Source: Luteithermobacter gelatinilyticus (lineage in GTDB: Bacteria > Pseudomonadota > Alphaproteobacteria > Sphingomonadales > Emcibacteraceae). Taken from it: DNA of 64,000 nucleotides. Under the pieces are notes generated by a model. That model had not been told where the DNA came from and searched no databases. It saw only the letters and a list, made by a program, of their open reading frames with translations. How positions within the stretch are numbered: position 1 is the stretch's first letter; each line of letters begins with the position of its first letter. Of the stretch, positions 1 through 7,621 are shown piece after piece. The DNA lies in contig NZ_CP040517.1 of NCBI RefSeq assembly GCF_005849285.1, positions 3,044,501 through 3,108,500 of the forward strand. Direction: 5' to 3'. Both the position numbers and the translations under genes were made by a program.

Positions 1-2
1 AG

Positions 3-1079
3 GGGCTTGCCGCTGAAGATATCCGGCAAAAACTTGCACAGCAGGATCAGCGTCTGGCCACCTTGCAAGACCAGTTCGGGAAACTTGAGTTGCGGCTGGA
101 AGCACTGGAAGAAAAAAGTCAGGCAGGGCAACTTTCTTCCGTTTCAGATTCCACGCTCCAAAACGAGATTCCATTGGACAATATTCCGGTGGACAATATT
201 CCGGTGGACGATATTCTGGCCCGTCTCGAAGCGCTGGAAAAGGCCGTCGAAACCCCGGCTCAAAGTGAAACGGATCTTTCCCAGTCGGCCCGCATCGATA
301 TGCTGCTTAGTCGTATGAGTCAACTTGAAGCCTCTTTTGTGCCATTGAGCAAAGGGTTGATCGAAGCCCGCGACGCGGCAGAAGAACGCCAAAACCTGGC
401 CCGGGAAACCAAGTCCCAGGCAGAATGGCTGGCGCAGCTGGAAGGCCGGCTTGATCGGCTGGAGCGGGCTGCCGCGCGGGAGGCCAGCGATACCTGGCTG
501 GCGTTCCGCCTGTCGCGCCTGAAGGACCGGGTGCTCGCAGGTCAACCCTATCAGGAGACGCTGACACATTTTCAAGAGGCACTGGGCGAGGGTCCCCTCA
601 CACAGCTCCCCGCCGTACAGGACGCCCTGGACCGGCTTCAGCGCCACGCTGGTGAGGGCGTGGCCCCCCTCGATGATCTGCGCCGCACATTTGACACCCT
701 GGTCCCAACGGTTTTGCGGGCTGCAACCCATGTGGAAAACGGCAGCTGGTGGGATCGGTTGCTCAGCCGTCTTCGGGGTCTGATCACCGTTCGCGATCGC
801 GCGCCAAAACAGGGGGGTGTGCATGAAACCCTGCTCAAAATCGAACAGGCCCTGGCGCAGAAAACCCCGGAACACATTCTTGACCTGATTCCTTCCTTGC
901 CTGCCGAAGCAAAGCGCGCGCTCGAAAGCTGGGAAGATCGGCTGCGTGTCCGCCTTGAGGCCGAAGCGGCGCTTGCCAACCTGGAAAACATTATCGGGGA
1001 AAGCCTGTTCCAACCCGCGCCCGCCACGCCCAAGGCGCCCCGTTCTGCCGACCCTGCCGGGGAGGGCGTCCGCCAATGA
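3..1079 (+). CDS. Mitofilin-like coiled-coil inner-membrane protein, 5' partial
   Basis: The reading frame is open from the left edge of the window, so the true start and the expected N-terminal membrane segment are missing. The visible part of about 359 residues is rich in Glu, Gln, Arg and Leu with heptad-like spacing (residues equivalent to 63-480 nt), followed by a more globular C-terminal half. This matches the bacterial mitofilin-like family (COG4223), which in Alphaproteobacteria sits between hemD and hemY. The stop overlaps the hemY start by 4 bp (ATGA), implying one operon. Family members are anchored in the inner membrane and related to mitochondrial Mic60, but no enzymatic role is known. 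A 15-bp unit repeated three times at 176-220 encodes a DNIPV-type repeat. The call rests on context plus composition. Confidence 0.75.
   Translation, partial: GLAAEDIRQKLAQQDQRLATLQDQFGKLELRLEALEEKSQAGQLSSVSDSTLQNEIPLDNIPVDNIPVDDILARLEALEKAVETPAQSETDLSQSARIDMLLSRMSQLEASFVPLSKGLIEARDAAEERQNLARETKSQAEWLAQLEGRLDRLERAAAREASDTWLAFRLSRLKDRVLAGQPYQETLTHFQEALGEGPLTQLPAVQDALDRLQRHAGEGVAPLDDLRRTFDTLVPTVLRAATHVENGSWWDRLLSRLRGLITVRDRAPKQGGVHETLLKIEQALAQKTPEHILDLIPSLPAEAKRALESWEDRLRVRLEAEAALANLENIIGESLFQPAPATPKAPRSADPAGEGVRQ
176..220 (+). repeat. Three tandem 15-bp units inside the mitofilin-like gene
   Basis: The unit ggacaatattccggt occurs at 176-190 and 191-205 exactly and at 206-220 with changes. It keeps frame and encodes repeated Asp-Asn-Ile-Pro-Val. 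Slippage could change the copy number without breaking the frame. Confidence 0.8.
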
Positions 1080-2344
1080 TTCGCCTGACATTTTATATAA
1101 TCCTTGCCATTCTCCTGGCGCTGGTAGCGGCGTGGGTGGTGGCGCATCCAGGTGACGTGCGGCTGGTCTGGCAGAGCTGGGAAATTCAGATGTCCTTTGC
1201 CACTTTTGCCGCCCTTGCCCTGCTCTACAGCCTGGCCCTGTGGGGCGTGGGGCGGGTGTGGCGCATGATCAGCAACCTCGCCCCCCTGAAATCCGCCGTC
1301 CGGCGGCGGCGTCAACGGGGAGAGGCGGAACTGGATAAAGGCTGGTCGGCACTGGCGCTGGATGATCGGGAAATGGCGCGCCGGCACGCCCGCCGGGCCC
1401 GCAACAGTCTAGGGGAACGCAATGATGTCCTGAGGCTGCTCAGCGCCTGCGAAAGTGACAAAAAACGCCAGGAAATCCTGAATATTCTGCGCCGTCGGGA
1501 GGAAACGGCGGCTTTTGCGCTGAAAGAGCTTCTGGATGATGCGCTCAAGGGGGGGGACTACGGGCTGGCGCTCAGCCTCGCCCGGGAGCTGAACGACCGT
1601 CAGCCCGGCGTTGCATCCGTCTTGCGCCGGATTGTGGACATTGAAATCCATTATGGCCATTGGCAGGCCGCTGAAAAAAGCCTGATCGCCGCCCATAAAA
1701 AATCAGCTTATAGCGAGGCGGAATTCAAACATCTCTCGGCGCTATTGCATTATGTTCAGGCCGTAGAAGCGGATGTGGCCGGCCAAAAGGATCTGGCCCT
1801 CACCGAAGCCCAGACGGCGCTTAAGAAGGACGCATCCTTCCTGCCCGCGGCCAGTCTTGCCGCCCGCCTTTTGCTGACCCGGAAAGAGACCGGCAAGGCC
1901 CGAAAAATTATAGAAAACACTTGGAAAATCCGGCCCCATCCGGAACTGGCCGAACTGTTTCTGGACCTCGCGCCCCAGGAAAGCCCCACAGAACGTTTCC
2001 GGCGCGTAGATCACCTGGTCAGATTCAACCCTGACCACCGGGAAAGCCGTCATCTGCTGGCGGCCGCGGCCATTGCCGCCGGCCACTGGCCCGAGGCGCG
2101 CCAGGCGCTCGACCGCGTTGTCAAGGCGGATCAGGCCACCAGCCGGACCTGGCAGCTTTATGCACTTCTGGAACAAAAACAGAAACAGGACATGGCGGCC
2201 GCTGAATCCTATCTGGCCAAGGCCCGCACCGCGCCGGCGGAAGCAGCATGGCATTGCAAAAACTGCGGTTATCGCTCTGCCCATTATGCCGCAACCTGTC
2301 CCGAATGCCATCGTTTCGACAGTCTCGATTGGAAGGACGGCTAG
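1076..2344 (+). CDS. hemY: HemY-like TPR membrane protein
   Basis: This 422-residue protein has two N-terminal membrane helices (about residues 5-30 and 40-60) followed by TPR-like helical repeats, the organisation of the HemY_N family of heme-biosynthesis-associated proteins. It is not the protoporphyrinogen oxidase that is also called HemY in Gram-positive bacteria. The C-terminus carries a CxxC...CxxC zinc-ribbon-like motif (CKNCG and CPEC, last 30 residues), as in many alphaproteobacterial members. The start overlaps the upstream stop (ATGA). The TAG stop lies inside a CTAG that is also the left boundary of an IS5 element, so the gene is intact but any downstream operon continuation has been cut off. 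The exact biochemical role of the family is unsettled. Confidence 0.85.
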   Translation: MIRLTFYIILAILLALVAAWVVAHPGDVRLVWQSWEIQMSFATFAALALLYSLALWGVGRVWRMISNLAPLKSAVRRRRQRGEAELDKGWSALALDDREMARRHARRARNSLGERNDVLRLLSACESDKKRQEILNILRRREETAAFALKELLDDALKGGDYGLALSLARELNDRQPGVASVLRRIVDIEIHYGHWQAAEKSLIAAHKKSAYSEAEFKHLSALLHYVQAVEADVAGQKDLALTEAQTALKKDASFLPAASLAARLLLTRKETGKARKIIENTWKIRPHPELAELFLDLAPQESPTERFRRVDHLVRFNPDHRESRHLLAAAAIAAGHWPEARQALDRVVKADQATSRTWQLYALLEQKQKQDMAAAESYLAKARTAPAEAAWHCKNCGYRSAHYAATCPECHRFDSLDWKDG

Positions 2345-3195
2345 GCTGAATCGACATTCATCGCATCCATATGATTGATGCGGCGAGGAGGGTGAAGGCG
2401 AGGAAGTTGCAGGCTTTTCGATCATATCGGGTTGCGAAGCGGCGGAAATGTTTGAGTTTGTTGAAGGCTCGCTCGATGGCGTTTCGCGCCTTATAGATGG
2501 TTTTATCGTAGGGGATCTCGATTTTTCTGGTCCGGTTTGACGGGATCACCGCCTCCGCCCCCATATCCCTGATGATCTGGCGCAGGGCATTGCTGTCATA
2601 GGCTTTATCGGCCAGTACATGGCTGGCGCTCAACCCGTCAAGCAAGGCGGGAGCCTGTGTGATGTCGCCCCGCTGTCCCGGTGTCAGGATGAACCGGAGG
2701 GGGCGCCCAAGGGCATCGCTCGCCATATGAACTTTGGTGGTCAGTCCTCCTCGGGAACGCCCCAGAGCCTGATTTTGGTCCCCCCTTTTCCGGTCGCTGC
2801 CTGCTGATGGGCGCGGACCAGTGTGGCATCCAGCATCACATAATCATTGTCGGGATCCTCCACCAGGTCATTGAAAATCCGGTCCCAGACCCCGCGCTTC
2901 GCCCAGCGCGTGAAGCGCTTGTGGACAGTTTTCCACTTGCCGTAGCGGGGCGGCAGATCGTGCCAGTGGGCCCCCGAGCGCAGCACCCACAGCACCCCGT
3001 TGACAAATTGCCGGTTATCGACCGCGGTACGGCCGGGATCACCCGCCTTGCCGGGCAAGAGCGGCGCGATCCGGTTCCATTGTGTGGTCGTCAGTTCATA
3101 GCGCTTCGACATCAAAAGGGCTCCAACATTAAAGGTGAAACCCTATGAAGCACATAAAACACATCTTGTGAAGCATGAATGTCGATTGAACCTAG
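2341..3195 (-). mobile_element. IS5-family element (IS427-like), complete
   Basis: The imperfect terminal inverted repeats are ggctgaatcgacattcat on the left (from 2344) and its near-match on the right (ending 3192), with two mismatches. CTAG occurs at both ends (2341-2344 and 3192-3195), consistent with a CTAG/TA target. The element is about 850 bp and carries a two-frame transposase on the minus strand. The left CTAG contains the hemY stop codon. The right CTAG is also the first base block of the hairpin repeat at 3192. Confidence 0.85.
2358..3115 (-). CDS. IS5-family transposase, two frames joined by -1 frameshift
   Basis: Frame 1 (2741-3115) encodes the N-terminal helix-turn-helix region and the first catalytic Asp (YVMLDATLVRAHQQ). 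Frame 2 (ending 2358) encodes the second part, with DKAYDSN (second Asp) and the ERAFNKLKHFRR region (Glu). The two frames meet at an A4G6 run on the minus strand near 2777-2786, where a -1 slip fuses them in register, the usual expression mode of IS427-group IS5 elements. I therefore read this as a functional frameshifted gene rather than a pseudogene. The product would be a DDE transposase acting on the element ends. Confidence 0.8.
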
Positions 3196-3287
3196 TCTTC
3201 TGACTCTGAAATTCGTATCATATTTGTAGCAGGCTATTTGAATTTCAGAGTCAACAAGAAGACTAGTTAATTATTTGACTCTAGTGT
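3192..3287. repeat. 95-bp hairpin repeat with CTAG ends, copy A (MITE-like)
   Basis: A long imperfect palindrome (arms ctgactctgaaattc and gaatttcagagtc plus flanking gtcttct/agaagac) is bounded by CTAG at 3192 and 3263-3266. Similarity to copy B (7436-7531) extends about 20 bp further. About five differences separate the copies. No coding capacity. Copy A lies outside the island and copy B lies inside. Confidence 0.8.
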
Positions 3288-3289
3288 GG

Positions 3290-3324
3290 TGAATTGTGCC
3301 AACCTATGCACAACTCACTCTAAG
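3290..3324. mobile_element. Right-end remnant of the IS630-type MITE
   Basis: About 35 bp match the right end of the intact MITE at 57164-57429 (gaattg-gccaacctat-cacaa-tcactctaa) with three differences. The rest of the element is absent, so this is a solo end left after deletion or decay. Confidence 0.65.
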
Positions 3325-3460
3325 CTATGCCCGAAACCGGGCCTGTCCCCTGATCGCCAGTTGCTCCTGCGACACGATAAAAGCGTAAAAAACGTAATTT
3401 TTGGCTTGTCGTCAGGACTTTTTGTGCCTATTTTAGCCCCCGGTTATGAAGCACCGGCGT

Positions 3461-3536
<76 letters not shown>

Positions 3537-3540
3537 TCTA

Positions 3541-3587
3541 AAAAACCCTTTGGTATCAATGCGTTATCAAGTGCCAAAGGGTTTTTT
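3541..3587 (+). terminator. Rho-independent terminator after tRNA-Thr
   Basis: The inverted repeat aaaaaccctttgg / ccaaagggtttttt has a 20-nt loop followed by a T-run. It lies just inside the island and so replaces whatever terminator the tRNA had before integration. Confidence 0.75.
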
Positions 3588-3670
3588 ATTTGAGGTTTTC
3601 TCCCCTTGTGGTACAAAATCTCTGCTTTTCCAAGCCGTTGAAAACATTGGGAAACTTTTTTGAGCGTTTT

Positions 3671-4840
3671 TCAGCTTTGTACCAATTTTGTACCAAGGAG
3701 GCCCCCCATAGCCTGATTCACGGCCTGTTTATAGGACCCATCGTCAGGGAACAAATTCCCGTATAGGTCGTAAGTCACATTAATGGTGCTGTGTCCCATA
3801 TATTGCATAATTTCCTTTGGATTGGCTCCTTGTTTGATCATTAACGAGGCATAGGCGTGCCTGAGGTGGCGGAAGAGGTATTTTTTATGAACCTTCTTTG
3901 TTGAGTGGTCTATCTTGGCCAATCCTTTGGAGAAAAGGTGAGATGTCCAGACGCGTTTGTCCCAATTGCTCCTGTCGAGAGGCGTTCCCGCTGTTGTCGG
4001 GAAAACCAGATCATGGATAGCTTGCGGACATTCTTTCTGCCACGCCCGCAATAACTCCAGGGCGGGGACTGGAATGGGGATATTCCTGCGAGAGTTTTTG
4101 GTTTTCGGGGGACCTAACTTTTTAAGACGGTCCATGCGCTGTCGAATCAGGAGTTCCCCATTGCTAAAATCAACGTGTTTCCAGGAAAGACCCATTGTTT
4201 CTGAGACGCGGGTGCCACACATGGCGGCGAGAGTGACCATTGTATGGTCTCGTAAGCTCAGGTTCCCGCGATCTAGGATCTTTTTTAAGTCCTCCATGCT
4301 AGGGATAACGACCTCTTCATCCTCGACCCCTTTGATGGTTTGAGGAAAGCGCAGGCGGATATCTTTGACGGGGTTGGTGGCTGTGTACTCTTCCTCGACT
4401 GCGAAGGCCAGGAGAGCCCCGAATACAACCTTTATCTTGGTTAAGCGGGCTGGGGAGAGCCCACCACGCTTTAAGTCCTGAAAGAAACGTTTTAATTCCG
4501 GGGTAGTGAATGTATTGGGGTCCCGATGGGCGAATTCAGGGTAGATGTGGTTTCTGAGTACTCCTTCATAATCCCTGTGAGTAATCTCCTGTAAACCGTT
4601 GGTCTTACATTCCTCGATGTAAAGTTTCCCGATTTGCTCAAGGGATAAGTGTCCAGCATCAGGTAAGAATTCACGCCGTTCAACTTTAAGGGTAACCTCG
4701 TCACGGAACTTCTGGGCTTCTTTGCGAGTTCTGAAGAACTTGGATCTCCACTTTCCATTCAGATCTTTATAAGAAACGCGGTACCGAGTTTGTGAAGCCC
4801 CGCTTGGCAAGGTTCTGGTTTGTTTGGATAAAGAGGCCAT
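3671..4840 (-). CDS. int: Tyrosine recombinase (island integrase)
   Basis: This 389-residue phage-type integrase has an N-terminal AP2-like arm-binding region (about residues 1-55), a SAM-like core-binding domain (about 65-170) and a C-terminal catalytic domain. The catalytic set is visible: Arg in CGTRVSE, Lys in PPKTKNSRR, His-x-x-Arg in FRHLRHA, His in YMGHSTI and the nucleophilic Tyr in VTYDLYGNL. The gene ends 135 bp from the attL core and points toward it, the classic arrangement. Its last codons are built from a 22-bp sequence (3676-3697) that recurs beside attR and is a candidate arm-type binding site. It should catalyse integration into, and excision from, the tRNA-Thr gene. Confidence 0.95.
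   Translation of the reverse strand: MASLSKQTRTLPSGASQTRYRVSYKDLNGKWRSKFFRTRKEAQKFRDEVTLKVERREFLPDAGHLSLEQIGKLYIEECKTNGLQEITHRDYEGVLRNHIYPEFAHRDPNTFTTPELKRFFQDLKRGGLSPARLTKIKVVFGALLAFAVEEEYTATNPVKDIRLRFPQTIKGVEDEEVVIPSMEDLKKILDRGNLSLRDHTMVTLAAMCGTRVSETMGLSWKHVDFSNGELLIRQRMDRLKKLGPPKTKNSRRNIPIPVPALELLRAWQKECPQAIHDLVFPTTAGTPLDRSNWDKRVWTSHLFSKGLAKIDHSTKKVHKKYLFRHLRHAYASLMIKQGANPKEIMQYMGHSTINVTYDLYGNLFPDDGSYKQAVNQAMGGLLGTKLVQS
3676..3697. promoter_or_regulatory. Candidate integrase arm-type site, left
   Basis: Two direct copies of ttgtaccaa(t/g) lie within 22 bp and are repeated identically at 36957-36978 near attR. The site overlaps the last codons of the integrase gene. By analogy with lambda-type attP, such direct repeats flanking the core are integrase arm sites. 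Confidence 0.6.
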
Positions 4841-4894
4841 TTTTATGATTTTTTTGAAGTTTATGTTAGAAGAATTCTGAGAAAGTGACTGAAA

Positions 4895-5365
4895 TCACTT
4901 TAAACTCTCCCAAATTGGAAATTTCCCGGTCTTCAAGGCAGCTATGTAGTACTCCCTTGGGTAGAACGGATTCATGATATATAACTCTTTTAGGTTGTTT
5001 AAATGAAGAGGATATAAACCATTAAGGTATTCTATGACGATCTCCAAGGAAGGTTTAGGAAACTTTGTGCGAAGATGATGAATTGGATTTATGCAACCAT
5101 GGGTATAACATCTCCTGTAAAGGCGTTGACGTGAATACAGCTTGTCACCGTAGTGCTGGTGCAGAAGTCGAGGGATACTCTGGTAAGCTTTTCCGCCAGC
5201 GTTCAGGCGGGGATGACCATTCCAAAAAGGACCAGACCAGACCCAACAACGCTTTCTGTCCATGAGCGGCCATTCGGTGGGATGGGTGCCTAAAAGACGG
5301 TCCAAGTCCAAGTCTTTTGGCAAGTTCTTCTTCAAAGCGAGAAGGATTTTCTCATCCATAATCAT
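4895..5365 (-). CDS. Hypothetical protein with degenerate HNH-like C-terminus
   Basis: This 156-residue protein has no family I can name with confidence. The central part resembles the HNH-endonuclease pattern seen in phage and mobile-element proteins. CWVWSG starts the domain, RLLHQHYG stands where many carry an RLAYE-type segment, and GCINPIHHL resembles the closing CxNPxHL zinc/HNH motif. The usual first His (DHxCxNRxC) appears replaced by RRCYTHGC, so catalytic activity is doubtful. The gene lies between the integrase and an AT-rich palindromic region and is transcribed with the integrase. It could be a DNA-binding accessory protein. Function unknown. Confidence 0.6.
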   Translation of the reverse strand: MIMDEKILLALKKNLPKDLDLDRLLGTHPTEWPLMDRKRCWVWSGPFWNGHPRLNAGGKAYQSIPRLLHQHYGDKLYSRQRLYRRCYTHGCINPIHHLRTKFPKPSLEIVIEYLNGLYPLHLNNLKELYIMNPFYPREYYIAALKTGKFPIWESLK

Positions 5366-5509
5366 GCTCCTTTATAAAAAGAGGGTGGTTTTACCGGTAT
5401 TTTTAAGGGCCCAGGACCGGGAGGGGGAAGGGGTGAATCTTGCGAATATCCTAAATACGCAAATAAAACTTTCAAGTGTGTATTTATGTAGTTTTTCACT
5501 CATAGATTC

Positions 5510-5531
5510 TACAGTACACAAAAATACTGTA
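5510..5531. promoter_or_regulatory. Palindrome TACAGTA-N8-TACTGTA
   Basis: This perfect 7-bp inverted repeat with an 8-bp spacer resembles a dimeric repressor operator. It sits 145 bp upstream of the minus-strand gene starting at 5365. Confidence 0.5.
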
Positions 5532-5550
5532 AAATAGGGGGTCTGCGAGA

Positions 5551-5586
5551 ACCCTATTGTACACAAGAATATATGTACAATAGGGT
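5551..5586. promoter_or_regulatory. Palindrome with 13-bp perfect arms and 10-bp spacer
   Basis: ACCCTATTGTACA (5551-5563) and its exact complement (5574-5586) flank CAAGAATATA. The inner part (TGTACA-type arms) echoes the neighbouring palindrome at 5510. There is no T-run, so an operator is more likely than a terminator. Confidence 0.55.
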
Positions 5587-6135
5587 GTGCTGGAATCCGA
5601 TATTATGGAAAATTTTGGGGAATAGGTTTAGAAGTTTCTAATTTAGTAATTTCTAATATAGAGCAGAAATCCTTGATTTTTTTATATTAGAAAATTCTAA
5701 TACGCGTATAAGGCCTTATATATCTATCTATCTTTTCTATATTATTTATTTATTTATAATTATTTAAATTACCTTACAAATAAAAAAAGGAAATAAGGGT
5801 TTATACTAGGAAAGAAAAAAACAGTTTTACCCCCCCGGGCTTGGGCCCCCTCCACCTCCACTTCTGGTCAAACCTCCCCGCCCGGTCTCGGAGCAATATA
5901 CGCCTCTGGTCTCGGGGCCTCGATCCCTCCCCCTTCTGGTTCTTGGCCCCGACCATTCAATTTTCCATCTCAATTTCCGGATCATTTCAAGGGAAAACTC
6001 CACCGCCAATTAACGAAACCACCTCTCAGAGGGGTAAGGTACCCGACAACACTTTCTCATCAATTTTCAGGCGCGAAATTCGATCGAAATGGGGGAAGGG
6101 GAAAACCATGACAAAAACCCCTCCCCCACCCCGGC

Positions 6136-6588
6136 CTAGGCTTGGACAAAGCCTAGGTGCTTGAACCTATTGGTTTTTGTTACGGTTCCGTCGGGGTTTT
6201 TCACCTCGACGCTTTCCCGCCTTGAGAAGGCGTAAAGGGGCTTGATTCCCCTTAGTTTCAGGGCCTTTTCAAGGTGGGGCATCAGGTAGGGTGCTCCCCC
6301 GATCATGGCATAGGCACAGCCCTGTCCTGCGGCGATATCCGCGAGCTCTCGGGCCCGATCCTTTAATTCCCTCTTCGAGGGAATAGCCGTAAACGTGAGC
6401 AGGTTAACAACCTGCTTCCCCAACCCGGTCCCCAACCCGCTTCCGGACCCCACCGGGTCATAGATTTCGATCACGGGAATTTCCCCGTTTCTCTGATCAT
6501 CCGTCACCTGATGCTGGGTCAGGTTCAGGACGGCGTTCTGGCGGGTTGCAATACTCAACCCTTTGAAATCAATACACTTTTTCAACAT
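6136..6588 (-). CDS. Conserved mobile-element protein of unknown function
   Basis: This 150-residue protein opens with a VLNLTQHQVT-type segment (about residue 20) and ends with GIKPLYAFSRRESVE followed by a KTNRFKHLGFV tail. I recognise this overall pattern from small proteins scattered through phages and plasmids, but no function is established to my knowledge. The middle has an AMIGGAPYLMPHLEKALK segment that could form a substrate-binding loop. It belongs to a run of small minus-strand genes (7000 to 6136) at the left end of the island. Confidence 0.65.
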   Translation of the reverse strand: MLKKCIDFKGLSIATRQNAVLNLTQHQVTDDQRNGEIPVIEIYDPVGSGSGLGTGLGKQVVNLLTFTAIPSKRELKDRARELADIAAGQGCAYAMIGGAPYLMPHLEKALKLRGIKPLYAFSRRESVEVKNPDGTVTKTNRFKHLGFVQA

Positions 6589-6603
6589 TCTTTTTCTCCA
6601 TTA

Positions 6604-6687
6604 TTAGGCGAGTACATACCAGTAAACAATCACCCAGGCCAGATAGATCCACCCCGCCCAGGTCAGTCTCCACAGCCACTTATCCAC
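6604..6687 (-). CDS. Possible 27-residue single-pass membrane microprotein
   Basis: The frame begins with GTG overlapping the stop of the upstream gene (GTGGATAA junction), which would allow translational coupling. It encodes a Trp- and Tyr-rich hydrophobic helix (MDKWLWRLTWAGW then IYLAWVIVYWYVLA) with a basic N-terminus. It ends 15 bp before the next gene. No homologue is known to me, and the only support is composition, coupling and fit into a gap. Confidence 0.35.
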   Translation of the reverse strand: MDKWLWRLTWAGWIYLAWVIVYWYVLA

Positions 6688-7000
6688 GGACCTTTGCCCC
6701 CCATTTTTCGGCCAGATCCAGGACCTGTTTTCGGTCCGCCCTGCTGAATTTCTGGTACTCAATGGTCCCATCCCGGTGGCGAATGATCACATCTCGCCCC
6801 AATTTGTCGGCGAGCGTAATTCCCCGCACAGGACCGTCAAGGGGTTTGGGTCCAACCCAATCTTCAGGGTAAACCATACAATCCAAAGTAGAACAGTAAA
6901 TTCTCTCGCCGGACCTGGATCTGGCCCTGGGCCGTTTCGGGGTCAATTCAACCGAAAGTTGCTTGAATATTTCATCGGCCCATTTCTCCACCGTTTCCAT
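6680..7000 (-). CDS. Hypothetical protein, 106 residues
   Basis: The open frame extends to 7213, but its first 50 or so codons run through sequence related to the MITE at 57164. I therefore place the start at the ATG at 7000, giving METVEKWADEIF as N-terminus, with a GGAAA about 13 nt upstream. The C-terminal half contains GRDVIIRHRDGTIEYQKFSRADRK, reminiscent of short beta-hairpin nucleic-acid-binding proteins, but I do not recognise the family. Two Cys (IYCSTLDC) are spaced CxxxxxC. It is first in the small minus-strand gene run of the island. Start choice is the main uncertainty. Confidence 0.5.
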   Translation of the reverse strand: METVEKWADEIFKQLSVELTPKRPRARSRSGERIYCSTLDCMVYPEDWVGPKPLDGPVRGITLADKLGRDVIIRHRDGTIEYQKFSRADRKQVLDLAEKWGAKVRG

Positions 7001-7079
7001 GCGAGAAATAAGTTTCCTGTCTCCAAACACATCAAATGTGCTGGAGTTATGGTTATGTTTCAGATCTACTTTGCCGGGA

Positions 7080-7256
7080 CAGGTCTGGTTCAGGATCAAG
7101 GGATTTGGCGCCGGTATGGTCAAGCTGAATCCCGCAGAGGTTGCGCCAGAAGACTGTGGAGAGATCGGCCGGCAGGCCTTTGGACTGGCGGTTTGTGGCC
7201 ATTCACTTTGCAAACATTTGGGTCAAACGCCCGGCCCGATACCCCACCACATCGCG
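7080..7256. mobile_element. Diverged internal part of the IS630-type MITE
   Basis: The block caggtctggttcagg...tttggcgc near 7080-7110 and the block ggcccgat-cccc...caccgtcttccgc near 7230-7256 align in order with the interior of the MITE at 57164-57429. The middle is strongly diverged and no terminal repeats are recognisable. It is an old decayed copy. Confidence 0.55.
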
Positions 7257-7435
7257 CGGCACCGTCTTCCGCTACGCTCCATACGGCTCATGAGAGAACA
7301 TCACGAGATTGCGACTGGACCTAAAATCGGGGGGATCAAGCAACACATCCATTCGCCAACCTTCGCACTGAGCCGGGCCGCCCCATAACACCCCATAACA
7401 ATGGACCAGGCAGTAACAATGACGATGATCTCAGC

Positions 7436-7531
7436 CTAGTCTTCTGCCTCTGAAATTCGTATCATATTTGTATCAGACTATTTGAATTTCAGAGTCAACA
7501 AGAAGACTGGTTAATTATCTGACTCTAGTGT
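7436..7531. repeat. 95-bp hairpin repeat, copy B
   Basis: Near-identical to 3192-3287. The second CTAG is mutated to CTGG at about 7507. Noncoding palindrome. Confidence 0.8.
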
Positions 7532-7537
7532 GATTTT

Positions 7538-7613
7538 TAGTGTGATTTTTAAATTTGAAGTTCCTAAGTCGTATGACATAGTCAATAACAGGAACTTCAA
7601 ATTCACCACACTA
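7538..7613. repeat. Second MITE-like hairpin with TAGTGTG ends
   Basis: The left arm (7538-7565) tagtgtg...aaatttgaagttcct is complementary to the right arm (7590-7613) aggaacttcaaattcaccacacta. The left terminal 12 bp are duplicated at 7526-7537. It lies 9 bp beyond the hipA stop, so the transcript of hipA would run into this hairpin. Confidence 0.65.
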
Positions 7614-7621
7614 GGTCCAGC

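Larger units (their letters stand above)
5366..6135. other. Gene-poor 770-bp stretch: palindromes, AT-rich block, low-complexity block
   Basis: From 5370 to 5600 are two palindromes (listed separately). From about 5620 to 5815 the sequence is extremely A+T-rich, with repeated ttctaata-type words in both orientations. From 5825 it switches abruptly to a C-rich, low-complexity segment. A 60-codon minus-strand frame (5827-6009) exists but starts with TTG and ends in a poly-Gly tail, and I do not call it. The segment could hold the promoter for the minus-strand genes at 5365 and below, or a replication or binding region. No initiator gene is recognisable nearby. Confidence 0.5.

Noticed and set aside
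5827-6009. 60-codon minus-strand frame in the low-complexity block
   Set aside because: TTG start without ribosome site and a poly-Gly/Pro tail from C-rich DNA. No other support.
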